Source of the DNA: a virus
Length of the DNA stretch: 44,909 nt
Virus record (IMG/VR): IMGVR_UViG_3300042892_003883
Span: 1-44,909 of that record
Reading direction: 5' to 3' (one strand)
Every line of letters begins with the position of its first letter. Position 1 is the first letter of the stretch. Below, piece by piece: positions 14,677 through 22,244 of the stretch. The position numbers and the translations under genes are program-made. The notes under the pieces were generated by a model, which did not search any database, was not told where the DNA came from, and saw only the letters and a list, made by a program, of their open reading frames with translations.

Positions 14677-16401
14677 TTAAGCTTTAGTGTTTTTTGATTC
14701 AATTATTCGTTTAACTTCTTCTATTGTTTTACCAGTCTTTTTAGCAATTACCTCATAAAGTGATGATGGGGCTGTTTTTGAATATGATACAACACCAGAA
14801 TCTCCTTGATTACATTTACCATTCTGAGCTGATTTGTTGTTATTAAGCTTAACACAACTATTTAATTTAACAAAAGAACCTTTTTTTATTTGAGGTTCCT
14901 TTTGAGCTTTTGTTTTCTCACCTTTTTTAAATGTACCATCAGCCGCAATATTTAACGCATTAGCATCATAAGGACCTACACTATCTGGGCCAGCTGTCAT
15001 TTCTTTAACAACCTTTACTTTTGGTTTATTAATATCTCTACTTACCATATCTGGTTTGCCAGCTCCAAAAGGTCCAACAAACATACCAGTAGCACCAGGC
15101 ATACCAGTATTCATTTCCATTACTTCATCATATGGTGTTCCAAAAAAATCTGGGGCTGGTGGGTCTTTTTTCTCAACATCTGGTGCTGGTGTGCGTTCAC
15201 CCTTTGCAGTCATTCTCATTTTTGTAAGTGCTTTCTTGCTATTGATAGCGTTTTCAGCATCTCTCTTATCAAAAAATTCTTTCTCCCATTTTTGTGAATC
15301 AGCTCTTATCTTAGCTAATCTAGATTTAAGGTCATCCCCTTCTTCTTCTTGAACGTTAGACTCACTTAATATCGAAACTAAGTTTTTATCTTTATCGTAA
15401 TGAGATATTAAATGTTCTTTTACTTCATCATCTATTATAACAACATATTCATTTCCAGTTTCGTAAAAATCATATGGTGTTTCACCATTAGTTGGACCAG
15501 ATACAACATTTATTTGACCGTCCTCAACCATTAAATTAACATAATTTGCTATGTCTTCTTTAGTTGGTCTAATGTTATCCATCTTGTCATCTACAGGATA
15601 TGAAATAGCTTCAGCATTCATATAATCTTCATCATTAACATTTCCATGATAAAAAACAAACTTAGAACCTTTTGAGTCTAGAATAATTATTTCTCTATTT
15701 GCATATAATCCAGTAAATAAAGGATTCATTGGGTCTCTTGCTTCAACATATTCATCATCTTTTTGATTATATGGTGCTCTGCTATCATCTTTAGCTCCAG
15801 CTGGATAATTATCATTCTCATCAACAACTGGTTTGACATGTTTCCTTAATTCTTCTTCAACAGTTTTAACAGCTGTTTTAGCATCACCAAGTGATTTAGA
15901 TAATTGATGTGTTCCATTCTTCTTAACAAGCATTCCTTTACTTAAAAGAGTGTTAGTTATTGAATCATGAGATAAACCATTTTGTTCCCAATATGGTGAT
16001 AAGGTATCGCTTTTGCGATATAAATATTTTAATAAATCAGCTACTTCAGCTGGGTGTTTGTCTTCAACTTCATCATTTTCAATAGAATTTTCTTTAATTG
16101 GAATTGGACGAACTTTTTTCATTTTACTATTTGGTATATCTATAGGGGCCTCAATATTAAATTTACCTAACGATATCTCATTTTCATCTTCACTAAAAGT
16201 TTTAACACCACTACCTTTAAATTCTCGTTTGAAGCTATTATCAACTCGATTCAAACCACCTTTAATTTTAACACCACCTTCTTTTATAAGTCTATTATAT
16301 TGTTCAAGTGTAATTTTAATTACAGCACTTTTTTTATTTGGTGTTTTACTAACAATACCGAGTAATTTAGCTTGATTTTCTGTTATTTTAATTTTTTTCA
16401 T
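14677..16401 (-). CDS. Large hydrophilic phage protein, probable virion component
   Basis: A 574-residue protein, mostly polar with several likely disordered, Lys/Glu/Pro-rich parts (for example residues about 340-430). The N-terminus has two similar motifs, KIKITENQAKLL and IKITLEQYNRLIKEG, that look like a short duplicated element. A possible folded domain lies at about 180-330 (REIIILDSKGSKFVFYHGN; YEYVVIIDDEVKEHLI-like strands). The C-terminal 65 residues (KKGSFVKLNSCVKLNN ... VIAKKTGKTIEEVKRIIE) form a small separate domain. The ATG overlaps or abuts the stop of the 84-residue gene (16403), so the two share the class B promoter at 16668. Family not recognised. Confidence 0.68.
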   Translation of the reverse strand: MKKIKITENQAKLLGIVSKTPNKKSAVIKITLEQYNRLIKEGGVKIKGGLNRVDNSFKREFKGSGVKTFSEDENEISLGKFNIEAPIDIPNSKMKKVRPIPIKENSIENDEVEDKHPAEVADLLKYLYRKSDTLSPYWEQNGLSHDSITNTLLSKGMLVKKNGTHQLSKSLGDAKTAVKTVEEELRKHVKPVVDENDNYPAGAKDDSRAPYNQKDDEYVEARDPMNPLFTGLYANREIIILDSKGSKFVFYHGNVNDEDYMNAEAISYPVDDKMDNIRPTKEDIANYVNLMVEDGQINVVSGPTNGETPYDFYETGNEYVVIIDDEVKEHLISHYDKDKNLVSILSESNVQEEEGDDLKSRLAKIRADSQKWEKEFFDKRDAENAINSKKALTKMRMTAKGERTPAPDVEKKDPPAPDFFGTPYDEVMEMNTGMPGATGMFVGPFGAGKPDMVSRDINKPKVKVVKEMTAGPDSVGPYDANALNIAADGTFKKGEKTKAQKEPQIKKGSFVKLNSCVKLNNNKSAQNGKCNQGDSGVVSYSKTAPSSLYEVIAKKTGKTIEEVKRIIESKNTKA

Positions 16402-16402
16402 A

Positions 16403-16657
16403 TTAACTACTTTTGTTACTTAAATTATTCACCCATAAACCTCTTTTAGTCCAAAGAGTTTTATATAATTGGCTTAAAACATTCTTAGTTATATCAACTA
16501 CTTTATCTTCCAATCCTTTATCATCTTTTATTCTGTCTTTAATAATTTTCTCAATTTTATTTTTAAACTCAGTTGTATCCATATAGATTTTTAACTCCTT
16601 GGATACGTCAGCTTTTGTTAGCTCCTCGTTTAATTTATTTTTAATTGGATTCTTCAT
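16403..16657 (-). CDS. Small basic helical phage protein
   Basis: An 84-residue Lys-rich helical protein (KNKIEKIIKDRIKDD; VVDITKNVLSQLYKTLWTKR). The C-terminal part recalls small proteins found next to structural genes in other large phages; function unknown. It is the first gene after a class B promoter and is directly followed by the 574-residue gene, so both are probably late and virion-related. Confidence 0.65.
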   Translation of the reverse strand: MKNPIKNKLNEELTKADVSKELKIYMDTTEFKNKIEKIIKDRIKDDKGLEDKVVDITKNVLSQLYKTLWTKRGLWVNNLSNKSS

Positions 16658-16667
16658 CTGTTTTCTA

Positions 16668-16677
16668 TATAAATATA
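16668..16677 (-). promoter_or_regulatory. Class B promoter box (variant)
   Basis: Sense-strand TATATTTATA, first base differing from the core, 10 nt before the ATG at 16657 and 10 nt after the terminator at 16688-16710. Confidence 0.55.
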
Positions 16678-16687
16678 TGATTAATCA

Positions 16688-16710
16688 CAAAAAAAGCCCC
16701 AATGGGGCTT
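16688..16710 (-). terminator. Intrinsic terminator of the lysis-type operon
   Basis: Hairpin AAGCCCC/GGGGCTT (16694-16710) with a 3-nt loop and a seven-T run on the minus strand, 19 nt past the stop at 16729. Confidence 0.85.
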
Positions 16711-16728
16711 AATTTTAAAGGTTTCTTT

Positions 16729-16902
16729 TTACTTTCCCTGTAGAGGGTTCTTTTTGCCTGTTAGTGCTTCATATTCGGTATTTATCTCACCTGTCTGAGG
16801 GTCGTGAGTCGGAATAGGAAACTTAGGTTCTTCTTTTTTCTTAGCTTCTTCAGCTCTCTTTGCGATATCTCTAAAGATATCATGCATATGATTACTTCCC
16901 AT
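16729..16902 (-). CDS. Short 57-residue charged protein at the end of the lysis-type operon
   Basis: A 57-codon frame found by reading the minus strand. It begins MGSNHMHDIFRDIAKRAEEA, continues Lys/Glu-rich, and ends NPLQGK. The ATG overlaps the stop of the spanin-like gene above it (TAATG), a typical coupled arrangement, and the terminator follows closely. The segment PIPTHDPQTGEINTEYEALT is a plausible conserved core. No membrane segment or signal is present. The coupling and the lack of any other use of the interval support a real gene; function unknown. Confidence 0.65.
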   Translation of the reverse strand: MGSNHMHDIFRDIAKRAEEAKKKEEPKFPIPTHDPQTGEINTEYEALTGKKNPLQGK

Positions 16903-17369
16903 TACTTTGCCATTAATATTATCACTGTTATTGGTAGTACTACCGCTGCTGTAAACCCAATCACTTTAAGTATTTTCTGTTTACGTATTTCTTTCTTTTG
17001 TTTCTTAATAGTATCTAGATGTAAATCTATTTCAGTATCTTTATTGAGCATGATTTGAGTATCGTTAGCTATAATTTTTTTAAAATTATTACATTTAGAT
17101 TCATAAGCATCAACTTGTGATTTTAATAAAGAAATTGATGATAGATGAATAACTTCTCGCTCCATATAAACTTCAATTAAGCTATCAGAAATTTGTTTAC
17201 CATATAAATCATTTAGAACGACCTTGGCATCAGCTAAAGTCATTGTAACAAGTGTATCGCCTTTAGCGTTAGTGCTTGTTAGTACTCTTGGTTCTATCTT
17301 TGAGATAGTCTGAGAAAGCGTTTGAAACGCCATTAGCAGACAAACCATTAACACGAATAGTTGTTTCAT
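16902..17369 (-). CDS. Exported coiled-coil protein with C-terminal membrane anchor, spanin-like partner
   Basis: A 155-residue protein. Residues 1-19 are a signal peptide (MKQLFVLMVCLLMAFQTLSQ). A soluble part (about 20-90) includes TMTLADAKVVLNDLYGK. A charged coiled coil spans about 75-130, and a hydrophobic segment lies at about 132-153 near the end (ILKVIGFTAAVVLPITVIIL). No canonical lipobox precedes Cys10, so it is not a standard outer-membrane spanin; an exported protein with a C-terminal anchor recalls unimolecular spanins in reverse detail. Its first 101 nt overlap the end of the i-spanin-like gene in another frame, the classical Rz/Rz1 layout. I recall related proteins near endolysins in Bacteroidota phages. 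Lysis function is inferred. Confidence 0.68.
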   Translation of the reverse strand: MKQLFVLMVCLLMAFQTLSQTISKIEPRVLTSTNAKGDTLVTMTLADAKVVLNDLYGKQISDSLIEVYMEREVIHLSSISLLKSQVDAYESKCNNFKKIIANDTQIMLNKDTEIDLHLDTIKKQKKEIRKQKILKVIGFTAAVVLPITVIILMAK

Positions 17370-17658
17370 TTTTTTGTTTTTTTAATTTATCTAAATCTGA
17401 TTGTGTCTTAGCAAGCTTAATTTCATTAGCTACTAATTGTGTATTGATGTCGGCTATTGCTGCATCAAGCTTTGTATTAACAATTTTAAGACTATCGTTT
17501 CTCTTTGTTAATATCTCATTATTAGCACGTAATGCATCAATAACATCTTTTTTATAGTCAATTTTATTACGTTGACCAAACAAAAAACTGATACATAATG
17601 CAATACCAAGTATAATGATAACCCAAGTTTTAAAATCTAAATTAGTTTTCATCAACAT
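17269..17658 (-). CDS. i-spanin (Rz)-like protein
   Basis: A 129-residue protein with one N-terminal hydrophobic segment (WVIIILGIALCISFLFG, about 12-28), then a long charged coiled coil (about 35-100: KKDVIDALRANNEILTKRN; LAKTQSDLDKLKKQK) and a short C-terminal tail. That is the topology of inner-membrane spanin subunits, which with an outer-membrane partner fuse the two membranes at the end of lysis. The starts at 17658 and 17652 are both ATG; either overlaps the upstream gene by 11-17 nt. Its 3' end overlaps the next gene by 101 nt in a different frame. The amidase lies two genes upstream. Confidence 0.7.
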   Translation of the reverse strand: MLMKTNLDFKTWVIIILGIALCISFLFGQRNKIDYKKDVIDALRANNEILTKRNDSLKIVNTKLDAAIADINTQLVANEIKLAKTQSDLDKLKKQKNETTIRVNGLSANGVSNAFSDYLKDRTKSTNKH

Positions 17659-18127
17659 CGTTTAAATCTTCAACTGCCCATTCTTCAGTCCAATTCTTAT
17701 AATAACCAATTAGTTTACCTAATAAAGAAACTAAATTTGTCTCTAATACGATATTTTCAGAGCTTGGTATTAATTCTGGGTTTGACCCTAATAAAGTCAT
17801 TTTAAATTTAACACCAGCATTTATATCTGGCTTAGGCAGAAACGTCCCTTCCAATAAAACATCCTCATTTTGTGGATAAATTTTGAAATTGTCAATACGA
17901 ACTCTCTTATCAATAGTTTGTAAACCTTCTAATTCTTCTTTCCAAAGAGCACCACCTTTTACTGGTGACTTAGTTGCTTCTGGTTCTTCGCCATCTACTT
18001 CTGGTTGCATTTGTTCTTGACCAGGATTACCCATTGTATCTTCTTCGTTGATGATACTCTTAAAACCACCTCTCATGATATTCATCATTTGTTTGGTTTT
18101 GTCATGTTCGTTAATGTTTTCTTTCAT
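17642..18127 (-). CDS. Unknown soluble protein in the lysis-type operon
   Basis: A 161-residue acidic protein. An N-terminal polar region (1-60, Glu/Gln/Pro-rich) is followed by a possible folded domain (VRIDNFKIYPQNEDVLLEGTF; GVKFKMTLLG; LVSLLGKLIGYYKNWTEEW). No signal or membrane segment. It sits between the amidase (gap 6 nt) and the i-spanin-like gene (overlap 17 nt), so it is co-transcribed with both. The N-terminal MMNIMRGGF and INEE elements recall tail or head proteins of this phage type, so its role may be structural rather than lytic. Confidence 0.6.
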   Translation of the reverse strand: MKENINEHDKTKQMMNIMRGGFKSIINEEDTMGNPGQEQMQPEVDGEEPEATKSPVKGGALWKEELEGLQTIDKRVRIDNFKIYPQNEDVLLEGTFLPKPDINAGVKFKMTLLGSNPELIPSSENIVLETNLVSLLGKLIGYYKNWTEEWAVEDLNDVDEN

Positions 18128-18133
18128 TCTTTT

Positions 18134-18745
18134 TTATTTTATTTCAAATTTATTTTTAAACTCCTCGCAATCCCAAGCTGGGCTTAAGTCCGTGTAATTC
18201 TTATCTAAATTACTTTTATAGATTATTGAATTCTCTTCAAGTAAATTATCTATTTTTGTATTGTGACCAATTGGGTTCACAGATATAAAAAATTCCTCAC
18301 ACAACTTATTAACCAACTTATGGGCCGAATCAATCTGTTCGTTAGTATAAGAAGCCCACATTGATTGACCTCGCCATTTTCTAACATAAACACTGTTCGG
18401 TTCCTTATAAATATCCCCAGACCACGTAATAAATTCATTATTTGTAATATCTTTGGTTAACCAACCGTTATTTTCTAACAAAATAACAATAGATTTGCTA
18501 TCTAATTCCGCATTATTGAAAAATCTTGAATGATACTTAGGGTCGAAATGTTGGAAAATAGAACCAGCCGCATCTATTGTAAATGCAGCTGTTCTTTTAA
18601 ATTTATTATTGTATCGATGTAACCAACCTTTGATATGTCTCATATCACGGTTACTTGTATGACCAATGACTATGATTTTTTTTATGCTTTCATTAACTAC
18701 GTAATTATCGGTTGGTAATTTGTATGTTGTTTCGTCAATTATCAT
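18134..18745 (-). CDS. N-acetylmuramoyl-L-alanine amidase-like endolysin
   Basis: A 203-residue protein with the amidase_2/PGRP pattern: a strand ending IIVIGHT (His29), AAFTIDAAGSIFQHFDPKYHS, then SIVILLENNGWLT, and a later GHNTKI (His161). In the T7-type family the zinc ligands are two His and a Cys. The two His are plausible here but the third ligand is not obvious, so it may be divergent. Such enzymes cut the bond between N-acetylmuramic acid and L-Ala. No signal peptide. It overlaps the upstream membrane-protein gene by 4 nt. It is the second lytic enzyme besides the GH19 endolysin, with a different bond specificity. Confidence 0.75.
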   Translation of the reverse strand: MIIDETTYKLPTDNYVVNESIKKIIVIGHTSNRDMRHIKGWLHRYNNKFKRTAAFTIDAAGSIFQHFDPKYHSRFFNNAELDSKSIVILLENNGWLTKDITNNEFITWSGDIYKEPNSVYVRKWRGQSMWASYTNEQIDSAHKLVNKLCEEFFISVNPIGHNTKIDNLLEENSIIYKSNLDKNYTDLSPAWDCEEFKNKFEIK

Positions 18746-20007
18746 TTACGTCTAAAAAATACTGTGTTGTTATCACCATTCTTAGTCACCTTATTGGTAC
18801 CGATTCTTTGAATAGTATTACTACCTTTAGCCTCTGGTATTGGTGTTGAATAACCACGGTTTTCTCTTATTTCTTTGATATTCTCAACTTCAATTTTACC
18901 TGTTGTAATTACTGGCTCTTTTTTATAAACTGGAACCTCAATTTCTTTTTCACTAACAACTTTAGCCTCAACTTTTGGTTCTTCAACTATTTCTTCTGGC
19001 ATAGGTCTTACGTCCCATGGCTTTTCTTCTTCAATTACTACTTCTGGTTCATCAACTTCAATTGTTGGTGTCTCAATTAATTCAGTTAATTCAATTGCAT
19101 TGTGTGGTTCATCTTCATAGTTTACACCCTCATTTACACCCTCATTTACACCCTCATTTACACCATCATTTACAGACTCACTAATAACTTTAGTCTTTGG
19201 TTCTAATGGATTTACTTGCCCATCTAGTTCAAATACTCTATTAGTCATTAAAATTAGAGCTATTGCTAGTGGGTCAAATACAAAGATAAGTAAAAGAATT
19301 AAATAGTTAACAACCTTTCCCATTGGTGCACCTGTTAATTCAGCTATATACTTAAGAGGACCAACTTCACCAGCAATTTCACTACCAGCCTTTAGTTCAA
19401 GTCCCTTTACATTATACTTACTAACTGAATCAGAAAGTATTGCATTCTTTGTATTAAGACCATCAATATCATTTGATAGTTTTTGAATCTCTGTAGTTGC
19501 AAGGGTTATATCAGCTCTTACTTTATCTTTAGCTTTATTGTTCTTAGCTGAGTCAAGTCTTGTTTCTTGATTACTTCTAAGGCTACTCAATTGGTCAATA
19601 CGTTTATTCTTGGTTGTTACTATCTTCTCATTGTCAGCTATATTCTTCTCGAATAAGAGCTTCTTACCATCAAGCACACCTAATTCACCTTCATGTATTT
19701 CAAGCTTGTTAGCGGTCTTCTGATAGGCATTAGAAAGGAATCCATAGATACCAGCTGATGTAATCATCATAAGTATCGCAACACTTATTGTTAAGTATAT
19801 TTTAAGGCTAAGTGCTAGTCTAGACCAATATCTATGAAGGGCTGTAGTTGTTATTACTTTACCGACTTCAAGTACAGTGGCCATTATGATTACAGCGGTG
19901 CTAGCACCAGCGAATAATTGACTAAGACCCCAAACACTGAAATACCCAGCACACCCAGCAACTGCTAGGGCTATTATTAACATTATGTAACTAAATTTAA
20001 ACTTCAT
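18742..20007 (-). CDS. Multi-pass membrane protein with coiled coil and acidic tail
   Basis: A 421-residue inner-membrane protein. Hydrophobic segments are seen at about residues 5-28, 32-50, 70-92 and 233-255. Between the third and fourth is a long charged coiled coil (about 100-200: KIADNEKIVTTKNKRIDQLS-like). After the last, a hydrophilic Glu/Pro/Val-rich tail (260-421) includes tandem VNEG repeats. The motif FVFDPLAIALILMTNR at the fourth segment is one I associate with a membrane protein found in other large aquatic phages; function unknown. It is the first gene under the class B box at 20019 and the amidase follows. A role in lysis timing or membrane anchoring is inference; its size argues against a simple holin. 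Confidence 0.72.
   Translation of the reverse strand: MKFKFSYIMLIIALAVAGCAGYFSVWGLSQLFAGASTAVIIMATVLEVGKVITTTALHRYWSRLALSLKIYLTISVAILMMITSAGIYGFLSNAYQKTANKLEIHEGELGVLDGKKLLFEKNIADNEKIVTTKNKRIDQLSSLRSNQETRLDSAKNNKAKDKVRADITLATTEIQKLSNDIDGLNTKNAILSDSVSKYNVKGLELKAGSEIAGEVGPLKYIAELTGAPMGKVVNYLILLLIFVFDPLAIALILMTNRVFELDGQVNPLEPKTKVISESVNDGVNEGVNEGVNEGVNYEDEPHNAIELTELIETPTIEVDEPEVVIEEEKPWDVRPMPEEIVEEPKVEAKVVSEKEIEVPVYKKEPVITTGKIEVENIKEIRENRGYSTPIPEAKGSNTIQRIGTNKVTKNGDNNTVFFRRK
19121..19180 (-). repeat. 12-bp tandem repeat encoding VNEG
   Basis: Five 12-bp units from 19121; the first three (19121-19156) are identical and the last two have point changes. In frame, encoding VND/EG repeats of the membrane protein. 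Copy-number change would not shift the frame. Confidence 0.9.
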
Positions 20008-20018
20008 TTTCTTTTATT

Positions 20019-20028
20019 TATAAATATC
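20019..20028 (-). promoter_or_regulatory. Class B promoter box of the lysis-type operon
   Basis: Exact sense-strand GATATTTATA, 11 nt before the ATG at 20007 and 8 nt past the sigma terminator. Confidence 0.68.
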
Positions 20029-20036
20029 CCAAATAT

Positions 20037-20060
20037 AAAAAAAGGGGCAAAACCCCTTTT
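20037..20060 (-). terminator. Intrinsic terminator of the sigma-factor gene
   Basis: Minus-strand hairpin AAAAGGGG/CCCCTTTT (loop TTTTG) extended by further T, immediately after the stop at 20063. Confidence 0.85.
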
Positions 20061-20062
20061 AG

Positions 20063-20893
20063 TTATTCATGCATTAAACTATACAAGTCGTGGGCGTTAT
20101 GTCTTAATTTTCGAATTGCTTTTTCTTTAATTTGTCGTATTCTTTCTTTTGTTAGTGAATATTTTTCACCGATTGCTTCAAGTGTCATTGGTTCAAAATC
20201 AGTATTAATACCAAAATAACATTCGATAATTACTCGTTCTCTTTCATCAAGTGTTTCAAGTGTTTTATTTAATTCGTTTTTGATTCTAGTATCAACGATT
20301 AAAAGGTCTTCTTCTTGATTATCACCAGCAATAAGTTCTATTAATTCATCACCTTCTTCATTTATTGTTTCGTTAAGTGAAGCACACTTAGGAAAACTTA
20401 AAAGTTGCATTGGTTCATTTTCCTTATCAAAGATTTCACCATAAACTGGCTCTCTTTCATTAGCATATTCAAACTTAGCAATTTCTTTTTTTAGATATGA
20501 TAATTTGTTGATGACATTTGCTGGCAGTCTTACTATCCTTGCGTTATCATTAAGGCTTTGAATGATTGATTGTTTTACCCACCATACAGCGTATGATATA
20601 AATCTAAAACCTCTTTCATGTTCAAATCTATGTGCTGCTTTTATTAGACCATAATTACCTTCACTGATTAAATCGGATAAAGGTAAACCTTGCCCTTGAA
20701 ATTCTTTTGCTATTGAAACTACAAATTTAAGGTTTGAGTTTACTAATGTTTCTATGGCTTTTTGGTCACCATTTTTTATTTTTTTTGCTAATTCTATCTC
20801 ATCTTGTTGGGTTAGAATAACTGTTTTTCTTACGTCTTTAAAATACTTAGATATACTATCATCACTATCAAAATTTACATATTTTCGGTTCAT
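20063..20893 (-). CDS. RNA polymerase sigma-70 family factor (RpoD-like)
   Basis: A 276-residue factor with all DNA-contacting regions. Region 1.2 (about 10-40, SISKYFKDVRK); region 2 (about 52-115) with NLKFVVSIAKEFQGQGLPLSDLI..., RFISYAVWWVKQSI as the -10 recognition part; region 3 (INKLSYLKKEIAKFE...); and region 4 with LDERERVIIECYFGI and a helix-turn-helix TLEAIGEKYSLTKERIRQIK. Length and sequence resemble the short RpoD of Bacteroidota (about 287), suggesting capture from a host. It is a single-gene unit between two terminators, with a class B box 43 nt upstream, so it may be self-activated. It is the obvious candidate to read class B promoters. Confidence 0.95.
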   Translation of the reverse strand: MNRKYVNFDSDDSISKYFKDVRKTVILTQQDEIELAKKIKNGDQKAIETLVNSNLKFVVSIAKEFQGQGLPLSDLISEGNYGLIKAAHRFEHERGFRFISYAVWWVKQSIIQSLNDNARIVRLPANVINKLSYLKKEIAKFEYANEREPVYGEIFDKENEPMQLLSFPKCASLNETINEEGDELIELIAGDNQEEDLLIVDTRIKNELNKTLETLDERERVIIECYFGINTDFEPMTLEAIGEKYSLTKERIRQIKEKAIRKLRHNAHDLYSLMHE

Positions 20894-20936
20894 TAATTTG
20901 TTTCATTTTTCTTCTTTTTTTCGTTATGTTTGTTAC

Positions 20937-20946
20937 TATAAATATA
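20937..20946 (-). promoter_or_regulatory. Class B promoter box (variant) of the sigma gene
   Basis: Sense-strand TATATTTATA, 43 nt before the sigma ATG and 3 nt past the terminator at 20950-20976. Confidence 0.58.
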
Positions 20947-20949
20947 CTA

Positions 20950-20976
20950 CAAAACCCTTAAAAGTCAAGGGTTTTG
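20950..20976 (-). terminator. Probable terminator hairpin
   Basis: Perfect 10-bp stem CAAAACCCTT/AAGGGTTTTG with a 7-nt loop; only a short T tract follows. It ends the gene at 20988. Confidence 0.7.
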
Positions 20977-20987
20977 TCGGTTTTTAC

Positions 20988-21521
20988 TTAATATTTTGCC
21001 AAATAACCAAGGACTAATTTATCCTGTTCTGTTAGGTTTTCAACACCATTATCTATCAATTTATTCCATAAAACCTCTCGGTCATGTTTGGTCATTTTAT
21101 CAACATCTTTTTCTGTTATAACCTTCTCAGTAACAGTAAAACCAGATGGACCATTCTTAATAGGTTTTACATCGATTCTATCACTTCTAGTGTCAGCTGT
21201 CTGCCTTATTTCTCTTAATAGTTTGGCTGTTTCATCATCTAAGTTCATAGTTTTCAAAAAACCAAATAAACCTTCATGTGTTTCTTTTCTATTTATGTTG
21301 AATCCAGCTGATTCTGGGTTTAAATCAAAAATCATAAAATTCCTTCTATGAAGTGTGAACCAATCAGTTAATTCTTTAGGACTAACAGCTGATGAAAAGG
21401 TTGCTATAAATAAACCTTTACCATCTAAAAAATTCGGCACGGTTTCACTTATTTTGGCTATTTCATCTTTAACACCAGCGGTATCGCCAATAACTACTAG
21501 ACAATAATTTCTAAATTTCAT
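20988..21521 (-). CDS. Unknown cytoplasmic protein
   Basis: A 177-residue protein. Residues about 1-70 have an alternating strand/helix pattern (NYCLVVIGDTAGVKDEIAKI; GLFIATFSSAVSPKELTDW; RRNFMIFDLNPESAGFNIN), suggesting a small alpha/beta domain. The C-terminal part is helical and charged. It has its own class A promoter and a terminator, so it is an independent host-promoter unit next to the sigma gene. The position makes a regulatory role thinkable, but nothing in the sequence shows it. Confidence 0.65.
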   Translation of the reverse strand: MKFRNYCLVVIGDTAGVKDEIAKISETVPNFLDGKGLFIATFSSAVSPKELTDWFTLHRRNFMIFDLNPESAGFNINRKETHEGLFGFLKTMNLDDETAKLLREIRQTADTRSDRIDVKPIKNGPSGFTVTEKVITEKDVDKMTKHDREVLWNKLIDNGVENLTEQDKLVLGYLAKY

Positions 21522-21537
21522 AATTTATTTCTTTATA

Positions 21538-21568
21538 CAAAGGTACTAAATAAAACATCACAATCCAA
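21538..21568 (-). promoter_or_regulatory. Class A promoter
   Basis: Minus strand TTG (21566-21568), 20 nt, TACCTTTG (21538-21545), upstream of the gene starting at 21521. Confidence 0.8.
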
Positions 21569-21569
21569 A

Positions 21570-22220
21570 TTATATTAACTTTATTTCAGATAGATGGTTT
21601 ATTTTATTGACAGTTATGATGTTATCACGTTTAATTACTCGATTTATATAACTACATAGTGGTTGTAGATTGGTGTAGTGATTAAGTTTAATCACATCAT
21701 CTAAGGTAACCGCTGTAGCTAGTGGCTCTTTATGGTCAATATCCCATCCATACCCCTCGGTCCCATTATATAACCCATAATTATCCCATGTCATCCAACA
21801 TAAAAATTGTGATTCAATTTCTTGTTTAAAGTCATCGAAAGAACAACCAAGTATTTCAAATGACCTAGATTTTTTAGTAAAACCTTTTTTCTTTAATAAC
21901 GACCTAATAGTTCGTTTAATATTAGTACTTAATTTAAACACTGGGTCTTCAGTTCTACGTTTATTATAATTCTCGTTATTTTTTTTTTGTTTAATCTCTT
22001 GGTTATCTTTAAAATAAGTTTTAGAGTATTTTAAAATTTTTTCTTTATTTTTAATATAGTATTCTCTAATATATTTTTCTCTTTTTTCTATGCGTTCTTT
22101 TTTTAATATTTCTTTTTCTTCATCACTTAATGTTAGTTTTTTTATCTTATCATAATATTTCTTTGCTTCTAATTTTCTAGCGGTTTTTTTATCCTCTTCG
22201 GTAAAGTATTTTTTTTTCAT
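21570..22220 (-). CDS. HNH-family endonuclease
   Basis: A 216-residue basic protein. The first 110 residues are Lys-rich and helical, probably DNA-binding. The C-terminal domain carries an HNH-type motif: GWDIDHKEPLATA, then LNHYTNLQPLCSYIN and RVIKRD, the pattern of phage HNH nucleases. It is preceded by the phrase SFEILGCSFDDFKQEIESQF, common before such domains. The ATG at 22220 is chosen; the earlier alternative is a TTG at 22250. It lies between the gp46-like gene and an unrelated gene, a typical place for a free-standing homing endonuclease, and has a class B-like box 13 nt upstream. Confidence 0.87.
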   Translation of the reverse strand: MKKKYFTEEDKKTARKLEAKKYYDKIKKLTLSDEEKEILKKERIEKREKYIREYYIKNKEKILKYSKTYFKDNQEIKQKKNNENYNKRRTEDPVFKLSTNIKRTIRSLLKKKGFTKKSRSFEILGCSFDDFKQEIESQFLCWMTWDNYGLYNGTEGYGWDIDHKEPLATAVTLDDVIKLNHYTNLQPLCSYINRVIKRDNIITVNKINHLSEIKLI

Positions 22221-22233
22221 ATTTAATAGTTTA

Positions 22234-22244
22234 TAATAAATATC
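22234..22244 (-). promoter_or_regulatory. Class B-like box (variant)
   Basis: Sense-strand GATATTTATTA, with one extra T relative to the core, 13 nt before the HNH ATG. Confidence 0.4.

Noticed and set aside
16902-17369. Lipoprotein (o-spanin) assignment for the signal-peptide protein
   Set aside because: Cys10 lies inside the hydrophobic core with FVLMV before it, not a canonical lipobox, and the protein has a C-terminal anchor; I kept a neutral spanin-like call.
18406-18415. GATATTTATA inside the amidase gene (and again at 43091-43100 in a tail gene)
   Set aside because: Both copies encode Asp-Ile-Tyr-Lys in frame within genes and have no following start, so they are probably chance occurrences and not promoters.
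10054-20028. T4 late promoter TATAAATA
   Set aside because: The T4 late box reads TATAAATA on the sense strand; here TATTTATA is on the sense strand, the opposite orientation, so direct equivalence is not claimed.
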